DNA of 64,000 nt from Neobacillus vireti (GTDB lineage: Bacteria; Bacillota; Bacilli; Bacillales; Cytobacillaceae): assembly GCF_001026695.1 (NCBI RefSeq), contig NZ_LDNB01000012.1:143813-207812 (forward strand). The letters are read 5' to 3'. Shown piece by piece: positions 10,902 through 19,884 of the stretch (position 1 is its first letter; each line of letters opens with the position of its first letter). Both the position numbers and the translations under genes were made by a program. The notes beneath the pieces are model-generated. The model did not search any database. It was not told the origin of the DNA and saw only the letters and a list, made by a program, of their open reading frames with translations.

Positions 10902-12284
10902 ATGAAAGTAACGATGGAGCAAATTGTATCACATGCCAAACACAGAGGATTTATTTTTCCGGGATCGGAAATTTACGGCGGCCTCGCCAATACTTGGGAT
11001 TACGGTCCGTTAGGCGTTGAATTTAAAAACAATATAAAACAGGCATGGTGGAGGAAGTTTGTTCAGGAGTCTCCTTATAATGTCGGCTTGGACGCAAGTA
11101 TCTTAATGAATCCGCGAACTTGGGAAGCGTCTGGACATATTGGTAACTTTAACGACCCAATGATGGATTGCAAGAATTGTAAAGCCCGTCATCGTGCCGA
11201 TAAATTAATCGAAAATGCTCTTGATGAAAAAGGCATTGAAATGGTTGTTGACGGATTGCCGTTTGATAAAATGGAAGAGCTGGTTAAAGAGCATAATATC
11301 GCTTGCCCGGATTGTGGCAGCCATGATTTTACCGGAATTCGCCAGTTCAACTTAATGTTTAAAACCTTCCAAGGGGTAACAGAATCAAGCACGAATGAAA
11401 TCTTTCTTCGCCCGGAAACAGCACAAGGTATTTTCGTTAACTTTAAAAATGTACAGCGGACGATGAGAAAGAAACTGCCATTTGGTATTGCTCAAATCGG
11501 AAAAAGCTTCCGAAATGAAATTACCCCTGGTAACTTTACCTTCCGGACAAGAGAATTTGAACAAATGGAGCTTGAATTTTTCTGTAAACCAGGTGAAGAG
11601 CTTAAATGGTTCGATTATTGGAAGCAATCTGCGAAAGAATGGCTGCTTTCATTAGGTCTTACTGAAGAAAATTTACGACTCCGCGACCACTCAGAGGATG
11701 AACTTTCTCACTACAGTAATGCGACAACTGACTTTGAATTTAAGTTCCCGTTTGGCTGGGGTGAACTATGGGGTGTTGCTTCGAGAACGGATTATGATTT
11801 GAAGCAGCATATGGAATACTCAAGCGAAGACTTCCACTATTTAGACCCTGAGACGAACGAAAAGTATGTGCCATATTGTATTGAACCATCACTGGGTGCA
11901 GACAGGGTAACGCTTGCATTCTTGATTGATGCATATGACGAAGAACAGCTTGAAGATGGTACGTCTAGAACGGTAATGCACTTCCACCCTGCCCTCGCAC
12001 CATTTAAGGCGGCAGTACTTCCGTTATCAAAGAAGCTGTCTGAAGAGGCAAGAGAGGTTTTCGCAACATTAGCTAAATATTATTCAGTAGATTATGATGA
12101 AGCTGGTTCCATCGGAAAACGTTATCGCCGTCATGATGAAATCGGCACGCCATACTGTATTACGTATGACTTTGATTCCAAGGAAGACAATATGGTTACA
12201 GTTCGTGATCGTGATACAATGGAACAAAAACGACTCCCGATTACTGAACTAGTGAGCTTTTTACAGGAAAAAATGTCATTTTAA
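10902..12284 (+). CDS. glyS: Glycyl-tRNA synthetase, single-chain dimeric type
   Basis: Class II synthetase that charges tRNA-Gly. This is the one-gene alpha-2 (archaeal/eukaryotic-like) type of 460 residues with class II motifs (FRNEI in motif 2; [10 protein letters not shown] in motif 3) and a C-terminal anticodon-binding domain (~365-455). B. subtilis instead carries the two-subunit glyQ-glyS pair at this place. AAAAAGGAGCG precedes the ATG, and a T-box leader controls the gene. Confidence 0.96.
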   Translation: MKVTMEQIVSHAKHRGFIFPGSEIYGGLANTWDYGPLGVEFKNNIKQAWWRKFVQESPYNVGLDASILMNPRTWEASGHIGNFNDPMMDCKNCKARHRADKLIENALDEKGIEMVVDGLPFDKMEELVKEHNIACPDCGSHDFTGIRQFNLMFKTFQGVTESSTNEIFLRPETAQGIFVNFKNVQRTMRKKLPFGIAQIGKSFRNEITPGNFTFRTREFEQMELEFFCKPGEELKWFDYWKQSAKEWLLSLGLTEENLRLRDHSEDELSHYSNATTDFEFKFPFGWGELWGVASRTDYDLKQHMEYSSEDFHYLDPETNEKYVPYCIEPSLGADRVTLAFLIDAYDEEQLEDGTSRTVMHFHPALAPFKAAVLPLSKKLSEEAREVFATLAKYYSVDYDEAGSIGKRYRRHDEIGTPYCITYDFDSKEDNMVTVRDRDTMEQKRLPITELVSFLQEKMSF

Positions 12285-12320
12285 AAGAAACCCGCCCACC
12301 GGCGGGTTTTCTTTTAAAAA
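12283..12320 (+). terminator. Intrinsic terminator after the GlyRS gene
   Basis: Inverted repeat AAAAGAAACCCGCC / GGCGGGTTTTCTTTT around the loop CACC, with T residues on the 3' side. Confidence 0.85.
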
Positions 12321-12391
12321 GAACCCTATTTGGTATATAATAATTCTATTATAGTATGACATATTACGTCTTCAGATTTATTTTTAAGGTG

Positions 12392-13021
12392 GTGAGAACA
12401 ATCGAACTGACTAAACGCCAGGAGCATATTTTGGATATTGTAAAGGAAAATGGACCGATTACCGGTGAGCACATTGCTGACCAGCTAAGCTTGACCAGAG
12501 CAACATTAAGACCGGATCTAGCTATTTTAACAATGGCAGGTTTTCTAGATGCAAGACCTCGTGTCGGCTATTTTTATACTGGTAAATCCGGAGCTCAGCT
12601 GTTAACAGAGAACCTGCAGAAAATTTATGTCAAAGATTATCAATCCATTCCAGTTGTAGTGAATGAAAATGTTTCTGTTTATGATGCAATTTGTACCATG
12701 TTCCTCGAAGATGTAGGAACTTTGTTTGTAGTCGATAAAAAAACAATTTTAGTTGGTGTATTATCCAGAAAGGATCTCCTTCGGGCAAGTATAGGGAAAC
12801 AAGAGCTTACCGCGATTCCAGTCAATATCATTATGACTAGGATGCCAAATATAACCATGTGTGAACGGGAAGATTTATTAATTGATGTCGCTAAAAAATT
12901 GATTGAAAAGCAAATTGATGCATTACCGGTAGTTAAGAAATCAGACAAAGGGTTCGAGGTAATTGGCAGAGTAACAAAAACAAACATCACAAAAGCATTT
13001 GTTTCGTTAGGCGACGAATAA
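12392..13021 (+). CDS. ccpN: Transcriptional regulator CcpN
   Basis: CcpA-independent catabolite repressor that in B. subtilis represses gapB, pckA and sr1 during glycolysis. N-terminal winged helix (ELTKRQEHILDIVKENGPIT ...) and two CBS domains (~70-205). I place the start at the GTG at 12392, which aligns with the B. subtilis N-terminus MSTIEL. The start is uncertain: AAGGTGGTG at 12386-12394 looks like a ribosome site for something further downstream, and an in-frame ATC at 12401 lies at ideal spacing. An ATG at 12356 has no ribosome site. The downstream ppsR gene belongs to the same circuit. Confidence 0.92.
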   Translation: MRTIELTKRQEHILDIVKENGPITGEHIADQLSLTRATLRPDLAILTMAGFLDARPRVGYFYTGKSGAQLLTENLQKIYVKDYQSIPVVVNENVSVYDAICTMFLEDVGTLFVVDKKTILVGVLSRKDLLRASIGKQELTAIPVNIIMTRMPNITMCEREDLLIDVAKKLIEKQIDALPVVKKSDKGFEVIGRVTKTNITKAFVSLGDE

Positions 13022-13048
13022 ACTAGGATTAGGAGTTGTTGAGGGAGA

Positions 13049-13858
13049 ATGAGTATACCAATCATTTATGTTGTCTCTGATTCAGTTGGTGAAACAGCTG
13101 AATTAGTTACAAAAGCTGCCGTCAGTCAGTTTAATGGCGCCGGGATGGTGTTAAAAACGTTTCCATATGTAGAAGATAATGAACATATTGATGAGGTATT
13201 ATCGCTAGCGTCTCTGGATAAAGGGATGATTGCCTATACCCTCGTTAAACCTTCCATGCGTACATATATGAAGGAAAGAGCGGAAAAGGAAGGGATATTG
13301 TCAGTGGATTTAATCGGTCCAATCATGGACCAGATCCAAGCGTTCAGTGGTAAGACTCCTTTATATGAACCGGGTCTTGTCAGGAAGCTTGATGAGGAGT
13401 ATTTCAAGAAGGTAGAAGCAATCGAATTTGCAGTCAAATATGATGATGGACGTGATCCAAGAGGTATTTTAAAAGCAGACATTGTTTTGATTGGGGTCTC
13501 AAGAACATCGAAAACGCCATTATCACAGTATTTGGCTCATAAGCGCTTAAAAGTAGCGAATGTCCCGCTTGTTCCAGAGGTCGACCCGCCCGAAGAACTT
13601 TATAAAGTTCCAAGTGAAAAATGCTTTGGTCTCAAAATAAGCCCAGAAAAACTAAACAATATTAGACGAGAACGTTTAATATCGTTAGGTTTAAATGATC
13701 AGGCGAGTTATGCAAATATCGAGCGGATAAAAGAAGAACTGGCCTTTTTCGAAAAAGTAGTGAAAAAAATTAATTGTCCAGTTATTGATGTTACAAATAA
13801 AGCAGTTGAAGAAACAGCAAACATGATTCAAAATTATATTCGAAAAGGCAAACCATAA
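13049..13858 (+). CDS. ppsR: PEP synthase/PPDK regulatory protein (DUF299)
   Basis: Bifunctional ADP-dependent kinase and phosphorylase that switches pyruvate phosphate dikinase or PEP synthase off and on. 269 residues; it begins with the conserved [15 protein letters not shown] and has the P-loop-like segment [12 protein letters not shown] (~149-160). This is yqfL in B. subtilis, cotranscribed with ccpN, which fits a joint role in gluconeogenic control. GAGGGAGA lies upstream of the ATG. Confidence 0.93.
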   Translation: MSIPIIYVVSDSVGETAELVTKAAVSQFNGAGMVLKTFPYVEDNEHIDEVLSLASLDKGMIAYTLVKPSMRTYMKERAEKEGILSVDLIGPIMDQIQAFSGKTPLYEPGLVRKLDEEYFKKVEAIEFAVKYDDGRDPRGILKADIVLIGVSRTSKTPLSQYLAHKRLKVANVPLVPEVDPPEELYKVPSEKCFGLKISPEKLNNIRRERLISLGLNDQASYANIERIKEELAFFEKVVKKINCPVIDVTNKAVEETANMIQNYIRKGKP

Positions 13859-13885
13859 CACATAATCATTTGATTATGTGTTTTT
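13858..13885 (+). terminator. Intrinsic terminator after ppsR
   Basis: ACACATAATCA / TGATTATGTGT hairpin with a very small loop followed by TTTTT. Confidence 0.8.
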
Positions 13886-13889
13886 ATTA

Positions 13890-14075
13890 GGCTGTGTTAA
13901 AGTACATTGTTGATTTTGATCACAATGTTGATTGGAGTGGAAGGCGCGAGACTCCTGCGGGAGTAGCGGGACAGGTGAGACCCCGCAGGCGCTTTAGCGC
14001 CGAGGAGGCTCACCGCCCGCCCCGCGGAAAGCGAAGCGCCTAGAACGGAAATCAACATTCTCTTTCAATACAGCA
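13890..14075. repeat. Complete Bacillaceae intergenic repeat (family A), long imperfect palindrome
   Basis: The ends are inverted repeats: GCTGTGTTAAAGTACATTG at the left mirrors the right end, which reads AATCAACATTCTCTTTCAAT then ACAGC. The middle contains a GC-rich core with ACTCCTGCGGGAGT and further nested palindromes (GGCGCTTTAGCGCC). There is no ORF. The same right end is at 1-66. It resembles the dispersed short repeats common in Bacillaceae genomes. Confidence 0.85.
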
Positions 14076-14293
14076 TTTTTTAAAAATATGAGATATGGTA
14101 AGTAATAATTATGGCAAAATGATAATTTATATACTATAATAAAAAATTGTGATAAAAATGTATCTTTTTAGGTTTAGAGTTGGATGTGAACGAATAAACT
14201 ATTTATTGTTAGATGTCAAGGCAGGGACCCCATAAAACTCCCAAAATAATTCGACATTAATCCTTTTATAAAAGTTCACGTCTCAAGAAGGAA

Positions 14294-14600
14294 TATGCGG
14301 ATTGATGTAGAATTAATACTTAAGTAAAAAAGCATTCCGACATTTTTTGTCGAAGGTGCTGCTCAATTTTCCATTGAAGTACTTTTTGCTGCTTCCTGTT
14401 CACATGTGAAAGACAAGAATACATATGCTGCCTGGAAGTATGTTGATTCAGGAAAGTTTCCGCAGACCGATTCATCATGAACAATTAGGGTAAAGGAGAT
14501 ATTACAATATACAGGGAGGACTAGAGCCAGATTCCGGACAAAATTAATAAAAATTTTGTCGAAATTTGCAGGAATTTAATAAGTTTCTGCCGAATACCTG
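14294..14600 (+). pseudogene. yqxD: Decayed yqxD (YaiI/YqxD family, DUF188)
   Basis: Upstream of dnaG, where intact yqxD lies in B. subtilis, the sequence has no open frame but retains recognisable pieces. AAGAAGGA is followed by ATGCGGATTGATGTAGA (start-like, 14294). Frame 14373 gives SIEVLFAASCSHVKDKNTY, then AAWKYVDSGK; intact family members typically read VEVLFVASYAHM and WKYVD here. The next frame (14465) gives DRFIMNN, a stop, then GKGDITIY, which resembles DLYIMNHVKKGDIVVTQD. The N-terminal DADACPVK block and most of the C-terminus are missing. Deletions, frameshifts and stops show it is non-functional. The call rests on my recall of the family, not on a database search. Confidence 0.72.
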
Positions 14601-14622
14601 TAGTATAAATGGAGATGTTTTC

Positions 14623-16431
14623 ATGGCAGACCGTATTGCCGAAGAAAAAATAGATAGAATTCGTCAAACTGTTGATATTGTCGAGATAATTAGTGACTAT
14701 GTCCAGCTGAAAAAACAGGGGCGAAATTACTTCGGATTATGTCCATTCCATGGAGAAAGCACCCCATCTTTTTCAGTATCACCCGACAAACAAATTTTCC
14801 ACTGCTTTGGCTGCGGAGCTGGGGGGAATGTTTTTTCTTTTTTAATGGAGCTAGAAGGAATCTCGTTTCAAGAAGCAGCCATTAAACTGGCATCAAAGGT
14901 TAATATTGACCTTGAAATTAATTTATCAGCAGCGCATGGTGAGAAAAAAGTTTCCAAAGAATTTCAAGCAATGCATGATGCTCATGAACTGTTACAGAAA
15001 TTCTATCATCACTTACTGGTAAATACAAAAGAAGGCCAGCATGCTTTGGAGTATTTGCTAGAAAGAGGTTTTACACGCGAGTCCATCGATAAGTTTCAAA
15101 TTGGCTATTCATTAAATTCATGGGATTTTGTGTATAAATTCCTCTCTAAAAGGGACTTTTCACCCGAATGGCTGGAAAAGGCCGGCTTAATTATCAGGCG
15201 TGAAAGGGACGGGAATTATTTTGATCGCTTCAGGGATCGTATTATGTTTCCGATCCATGACCGAAACGGCAAAACGATTGCTTTCTCAGGGAGATCACTT
15301 GGGCATGATGAGCCAAAATATTTAAATAGTCCCGAAACAGCAATCTTTAATAAAAGCAAAATTCTTTATAATTATCATTTGGCTAGACCAAGTATAAAAA
15401 AAATGCAGCATGCTGTTTTATTTGAGGGATTTGCTGATTGCATTGCTGCGGATCGCTCTGGGGTGGAGAATGGTATTGCCACAATGGGGACATCCTTGAC
15501 AGATGAACATATAGCCCTATTACGTCAAAGCGTTCAATCCGTAACCATTTGCTATGATTCTGATAAAGCGGGAATTGAAGCTGCCTTCCGTGCCGGTAAT
15601 CACTTAAATAATGCGGGTTTTCAAATCAAGGTTGCCATGATGGCTGATGGACTGGATCCTGATGAATATATTAAAAAAAAGGGCCCAGAAAAATTCCGCA
15701 ATGAAGTGATTGGTGCAAGTTTAACTTGGATGGCCTTTAAATTTCTTTACTTTCGCAGAGGGAAAAATCTTCAAATTGAAGGAGATCGGCTTGCTTATAT
15801 CGAAGTGATAATTAAGGAAATTAGCAAATTAGATAAAGCGGTTGAAAGAGATCATTACTTAAGGCAGCTTGCAGCAGAATTTTCGCTTTCGCTTGATGCT
15901 TTAAACCAGCAGCAAAAACAGATGTTCTTTGCTGAAAAGAGGGCTTCAGCAGGGAAAAAGGAACCTGTTAATAAACCAGTTTTAATTGCAAAACAGGTAA
16001 ATAAACTAAAGCCTGCCCATATTACGGCAGAAAGACGTTTAATTGCTCATATGCTGAAAAACCGCGATGTTGCCTATAAGGTTCAGGATTTACTTGCGGG
16101 TCAGATGTTTAATAATGATGAACATCAGGCAATAATAACCTATCTGTTAGGATTTTATGAGGAACACGAAGAACCTGACTCTAGTGCATTTTTAACCTAT
16201 ATTCAAGATGGAAATCTTAGAAGAATGGTTGCGAACATTGAAATGATGTCGATTAATGACGAGTTAAGCAATCAAGAATTAACTGATTATATCAAACAGG
16301 TGTTGAATTATCCAAAGTTGTTAAAGATAAAAGAAAAAGAAGTGGAACTAAAGGAAGCAGAGCTGCAAGGTGAATTTAGCAGAGCTGCTGAAATTGGAAA
16401 CGAAATCAACCAATTACGTAAATCGCTATAG
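14623..16431 (+). CDS. dnaG: DNA primase
   Basis: Synthesises RNA primers at the replication fork. N-terminal CHC2 zinc finger (C40, H43, C61, C64), TOPRIM core with EGFADCIAA and DSDKAG (~265-325), and a C-terminal helicase-binding region. The start is the ATG at 14623 (MADRIAEEK), which matches family N-termini; an upstream in-frame TTG at 14566 would add residues derived from the yqxD remnant. 602 residues. sigA follows after 43 nt, the classical macromolecular synthesis operon. Confidence 0.97.
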   Translation: MADRIAEEKIDRIRQTVDIVEIISDYVQLKKQGRNYFGLCPFHGESTPSFSVSPDKQIFHCFGCGAGGNVFSFLMELEGISFQEAAIKLASKVNIDLEINLSAAHGEKKVSKEFQAMHDAHELLQKFYHHLLVNTKEGQHALEYLLERGFTRESIDKFQIGYSLNSWDFVYKFLSKRDFSPEWLEKAGLIIRRERDGNYFDRFRDRIMFPIHDRNGKTIAFSGRSLGHDEPKYLNSPETAIFNKSKILYNYHLARPSIKKMQHAVLFEGFADCIAADRSGVENGIATMGTSLTDEHIALLRQSVQSVTICYDSDKAGIEAAFRAGNHLNNAGFQIKVAMMADGLDPDEYIKKKGPEKFRNEVIGASLTWMAFKFLYFRRGKNLQIEGDRLAYIEVIIKEISKLDKAVERDHYLRQLAAEFSLSLDALNQQQKQMFFAEKRASAGKKEPVNKPVLIAKQVNKLKPAHITAERRLIAHMLKNRDVAYKVQDLLAGQMFNNDEHQAIITYLLGFYEEHEEPDSSAFLTYIQDGNLRRMVANIEMMSINDELSNQELTDYIKQVLNYPKLLKIKEKEVELKEAELQGEFSRAAEIGNEINQLRKSL

Positions 16432-16474
16432 ATTATATTGGAATTGTCTTTGATTTTGGAAGGAGGGGCCCCAT

Positions 16475-17602
16475 ATGGCTGCTGAAAAATCAGCCCGTTC
16501 AAAAGAAGTTGAAAATGAATTAACTTTTGAACAAGTGAAAGATATGTTAACGGCACTGGGAAAGAAAACCGGCGTCCTTGCCTACGATGATATTGCTGAA
16601 AAAATGGCAAACTTTGAGTTGGAATCTGATCAAATGGATGAATTTTATGAGTTTTTAGGTGATCAGGGGATTGAATTAGTCGGGGAAAGTGACGATGAAG
16701 ATCCAGATGATAAAAAGTTAGCAAAAGAAGATGACGAATTTGATTTAAATGATCTTAGTGTTCCTCCAGGAGTAAAGATAAACGATCCCGTTCGCATGTA
16801 CCTGAAAGAAATTGGCCGGGTAGATTTGCTTTCTGCGGAAGATGAGATTAAGCTCGCTAACCGCATTGAAGAAGGCGACGAGGAAGCAAAACGCCGTCTT
16901 GCTGAAGCAAACCTGCGCCTTGTTGTAAGCATAGCAAAACGCTATGTTGGCAGGGGAATGCTATTTCTGGATCTAATTCAAGAAGGAAATATGGGTCTCA
17001 TTAAAGCTGTTGAGAAATTTGATTATCGCAAAGGCTTTAAGTTTAGCACCTATGCAACATGGTGGATTCGTCAAGCAATTACCCGTGCAATTGCAGACCA
17101 AGCAAGGACCATTCGTATTCCTGTTCATATGGTTGAGACCATTAATAAATTGATTCGTGTTCAGCGTCAATTGCTTCAGGATCTTGGGCGTGAACCAACA
17201 CCTGAAGAAATTGGTGAAGATATGGATTTAACACCTGATAAGGTAAGGGAAATCCTCAAAATTGCCCAAGAGCCAGTATCGCTTGAAACACCAATTGGTG
17301 AAGAAGATGATTCACACCTTGGAGATTTTATTGAAGATCAGGATGCAACATCACCTTCTGAACATGCTGCTTATGAATTATTAAAAGAGCAGCTTGAAGA
17401 TGTCCTTGATACGTTAACGGACCGGGAAGAAAACGTTCTTCGCCTTCGTTTCGGGCTGGATGACGGCCGGACTCGCACCCTTGAAGAGGTAGGAAAAGTT
17501 TTCGGTGTAACCCGTGAGCGTATTCGCCAAATCGAAGCAAAGGCATTAAGGAAATTACGCCACCCAAGCCGGAGCAAACGACTGAAAGACTTTTTGGAAT
17601 AG
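16475..17602 (+). CDS. sigA: Housekeeping sigma factor SigA (RpoD)
   Basis: Primary sigma-70 factor, 375 residues. Region 1.1 lies at the N-terminus with an acidic stretch (~70-90), region 1.2 starts at [11 protein letters not shown] (~106), region 2 includes [19 protein letters not shown] and [12 protein letters not shown], and region 4.2 has [20 protein letters not shown]. Its length matches the B. subtilis protein closely. GGAAGGAGGGG precedes the ATG. Confidence 0.98.
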   Translation: MAAEKSARSKEVENELTFEQVKDMLTALGKKTGVLAYDDIAEKMANFELESDQMDEFYEFLGDQGIELVGESDDEDPDDKKLAKEDDEFDLNDLSVPPGVKINDPVRMYLKEIGRVDLLSAEDEIKLANRIEEGDEEAKRRLAEANLRLVVSIAKRYVGRGMLFLDLIQEGNMGLIKAVEKFDYRKGFKFSTYATWWIRQAITRAIADQARTIRIPVHMVETINKLIRVQRQLLQDLGREPTPEEIGEDMDLTPDKVREILKIAQEPVSLETPIGEEDDSHLGDFIEDQDATSPSEHAAYELLKEQLEDVLDTLTDREENVLRLRFGLDDGRTRTLEEVGKVFGVTRERIRQIEAKALRKLRHPSRSKRLKDFLE

Positions 17603-17615
17603 AATATAAAGATAA

Positions 17616-17653
17616 AATAGTTTACTCCATACAGGGGTGAACTATTTTTTTTT
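17616..17653 (+). terminator. Intrinsic terminator after sigA
   Basis: AATAGTTTACTCC / GGGGTGAACTATT hairpin with a T-run. Confidence 0.85.
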
Positions 17654-17901
17654 GCCGAAACCTCATTGGTAAAGATAAGCATTCGCTTTCTGTTATTTTA
17701 CTGAATTGTCTTTCATTTTGCAAATAGACAGAGGGTAATTCATTTCATTTTTAACGTTTTTTATTTTTGCAAAAAAAGATTCAATGGCATTCATTTTTTG
17801 CAAGGTATAATAGTCTTCATTCAATTCTTCCTTTTCCCATGAAAGATTAAGTTATTTTTAATATATTCCCATAATATTATATTTTCTAAAATTTTTAAAC
17901 C
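17654..17901. other. AT-rich intergenic region between sigA and acyl-CoA dehydrogenase
   Basis: No ORF with a ribosome site and no clear structured RNA seen. It contains several T-rich runs and TGCAAAAAAAG/TTTTTTGCA near-palindromes around 17768-17800. The promoter of the next gene starts at 17902. Confidence 0.5.
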
Positions 17902-17950
17902 TTGAGAAATTAAGATAAATACTCGTATAATAATAAAGAAAGCGTATACA
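17902..17950 (+). promoter_or_regulatory. SigA promoter with overlapping cre-like site
   Basis: TTGAGA (17902-17907), 18-nt spacer, TATAAT (17926-17931). AGAAAGCGTATACA at 17937-17950, at the expected transcription start, matches the CcpA cre consensus TGWNANCGNTNWCA with two mismatches and keeps the central CG. Glucose repression of the fatty-acid oxidation gene downstream is inferred. Confidence 0.65.
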
Positions 17951-17971
17951 AAGTGCTCTAGGGGGATGGAA

Positions 17972-19111
17972 ATGAATTTTGATTTAACTTCTGAACAAGA
18001 AATGATTAAACGAATGATCCGCCAGTTTGCAGATGAAGAAGTTGCGCCTAGTGCCATAGACCGGGATCGAAGTAAGAAATTTCCTTTGGAGATATTTCAG
18101 AAATTGGCTGAGATGGGGATTATGGGGCTTCCTTTTCCTGAGGAATACGGCGGAGGCGGTGCGGATACGGTCAGCTTTGCTATCGTAGTAGAGGAATTAA
18201 GCAGAGCTTGCGGTTCGACAGGCATTACCTACTCTGCACATATTTCCTTAGGCGGGGCGCCGCTCTATTTGTTTGGGACAGAGGAACAAAAGCAAAAATA
18301 TTTAACGCCGATTTGTACGGGAGAATCTTTTGGCGCATTTGGTTTGACTGAACCGAACGCCGGTTCAGATGCTGGCGGAACAAGAACATCTGCCAAAGAG
18401 GAAAATGATGAATTTGTCATTAATGGTAATAAGTGTTTTATTACCAATGCCAGCTTTGCAAATCATTTAGCGATCACGGCTGTAACGGGCGAGAAAGATG
18501 GGAAGAAGGAAATTACAGCGATCATCGTCCCTACTAATACAGCTGGTTTTACAGTCATCGATAATTATGAAAAAATGGGCTTAAATGCATCGAATACAAC
18601 GGAGCTTGTGTTAGAAGATGTAAGAGTTCCTGTGGAAAACCTTTTAGGGGAGCGTGGAGAGGGCTTTAGGCAGTTTTTAATTACGCTTGATGGCGGACGG
18701 ATAGGAATTGGGGCAATGGCAGTAGGGATTGCTCAGGGCGCGTATGAAAAGGCCCTTGCCTATGCGAAGGAACGGAAACAGTTTGGTAAATCGATTTCTT
18801 CCTTTCAAGCGATTCAATTTAAACTTGCTGATATGGCAATGAAAATTGAATTAGCACGAAATATGGTGTATAAGGCGGCATGGTTAAAAGACCATGGAAG
18901 ACCGTTTTCCAAGGAAGCTGCCATGTGTAAACTCTATGCTTCAGAAATATGCATGGAAGTGACGGACCAAGCCGTCCAAATTCATGGTGGTTACGGCTAT
19001 ATGAAGGAATATCACGTCGAGAGAATGATGCGTGATGCAAAGCTTCTGGAAATTGGTGAGGGAACATCTGAAGTTCAACGAATGGTTATTTCACGATTAA
19101 TTGGTTGTTAA
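17972..19111 (+). CDS. Acyl-CoA dehydrogenase
   Basis: FAD enzyme for the first step of fatty acid or branched-chain acyl-CoA beta-oxidation. It has the family signatures GLTEPNAGSD (~125-134) and QIHGGYGYMKEYHVERMMRDA near the C-terminus with the IGEGTSEVQ segment. 379 residues from the ATG at 17972 (GGGGG at 17961-17965, 6 nt away); an ATG at 17966 is too close to that ribosome site. It stands alone between sigA and cccA, unlike B. subtilis, so it appears to be an insertion in the conserved order. Exact chain-length specificity cannot be read. Confidence 0.93.
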   Translation: MNFDLTSEQEMIKRMIRQFADEEVAPSAIDRDRSKKFPLEIFQKLAEMGIMGLPFPEEYGGGGADTVSFAIVVEELSRACGSTGITYSAHISLGGAPLYLFGTEEQKQKYLTPICTGESFGAFGLTEPNAGSDAGGTRTSAKEENDEFVINGNKCFITNASFANHLAITAVTGEKDGKKEITAIIVPTNTAGFTVIDNYEKMGLNASNTTELVLEDVRVPVENLLGERGEGFRQFLITLDGGRIGIGAMAVGIAQGAYEKALAYAKERKQFGKSISSFQAIQFKLADMAMKIELARNMVYKAAWLKDHGRPFSKEAAMCKLYASEICMEVTDQAVQIHGGYGYMKEYHVERMMRDAKLLEIGEGTSEVQRMVISRLIGC

Positions 19112-19115
19112 TTAG

Positions 19116-19226
19116 AAAAGTGGAAGGACACTAGCCGCTAGGGCGCTGGAGCTGGACAATAGAAAAGTGGAAGCGCCCTGTTCAGCGGAGAATGGCCTGA
19201 AGCTGGATAATTCTCAAAGACCAAAT
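19116..19226. repeat. Intergenic repeat family B (two partial units)
   Basis: AAAAGTGGAAG, CCGCTAGGGCGCTGGAGCTG and GACAA, then a second unit with GTGGAAGCGCCCTGTTCAGC and GGATAATTCTCAAAG. The same blocks recur at 55022-55170 and 55201-55225, and in inverted orientation at 26262-26293. Confidence 0.75.
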
Positions 19227-19257
19227 GTTATATTTGAACTAAATAGGGGAAGATAAC

Positions 19258-19300
19258 AAGAGGCTGAAAAGATAATTTTATGTTATACAGCCTCTTTTTT
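19258..19300 (+). terminator. Probable intrinsic terminator after acyl-CoA dehydrogenase
   Basis: AAGAGGCTG pairs with CAGCCTCTT over a 21-nt loop and is followed by a T-run. Confidence 0.65.
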
Positions 19301-19430
19301 GTTTTTTACAAAGATTATAGTGATAAAATAAGTTTAGGGCTTTTACTTCTGTTCTTTTTCAAGTAAAATAGTAGTTGTTTGTAAACGATTTTTTATTTAA
19401 CAGATTTACGTACATATGGGAGGTATTATC

Positions 19431-19805
19431 ATGAAGAAAAATCCAGCTATTCCTTACATTCTTATCTTGGTTTTTGGAATTGTACTTGTATTTATCTTGT
19501 CATTCAAAGGCCTTGGTGATATGAAAGAGATTGCAAAGGATAATAAAGGGGCTGGCGGCGCTAAAACGGAAGAAACAGCTTCAGCCAAGCCTGAAGACAT
19601 TTATAAAAATGCTGGTTGTATTGGCTGCCATGGCGATCAGTATCAAGGGGGCATGGGTCCTTCGTTAAAAGGTATTGGTGATAAGATATCAAAAGATGAA
19701 ATCAAGGGGTTTTTAACGAATGGTAGTCCAAAAGGTATGCCGGCTGGCTTAGTAAAACCAGAACAAATGGATGCCATGGTGGAATGGGTATCGAAAATTA
19801 AGTAA
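19431..19805 (+). CDS. cccA: Cytochrome c550
   Basis: Membrane-anchored c-type cytochrome of the respiratory chain, facing outward. An N-terminal uncleaved anchor (~7-27) is followed by a low-complexity linker (~40-52) and a cytochrome c domain with the haem motif CIGCH at 63-67 and a probable axial Met in GMPAGL near 103. I choose the ATG at 19431 with GGGAGGT upstream; the ATG at 19416 overlaps that ribosome site. 124 residues. A terminator follows at once. Confidence 0.95.
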   Translation: MKKNPAIPYILILVFGIVLVFILSFKGLGDMKEIAKDNKGAGGAKTEETASAKPEDIYKNAGCIGCHGDQYQGGMGPSLKGIGDKISKDEIKGFLTNGSPKGMPAGLVKPEQMDAMVEWVSKIK

Positions 19806-19814
19806 TGTTTTATA

Positions 19815-19849
19815 AAAAAAGTCCTTTGCATCTGTAAAGGACTTTTTTA
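19815..19849 (+). terminator. Intrinsic terminator after cccA
   Basis: AAAAAAGTCCTTT / AAAGGACTTTTTT hairpin. Confidence 0.85.
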
Positions 19850-19884
19850 TACTTAAACGATTACATAAAGAAGTGGTGGTATTT

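Noticed and set aside
13890..14075. Family A repeat considered as an insertion sequence
   Set aside because: Too short, no transposase ORF, no clear target duplication.
18819..19067. 82-codon minus-strand frame inside the acyl-CoA dehydrogenase gene
   Set aside because: Shadow frame of a well-conserved enzyme; no ribosome site or family resemblance.
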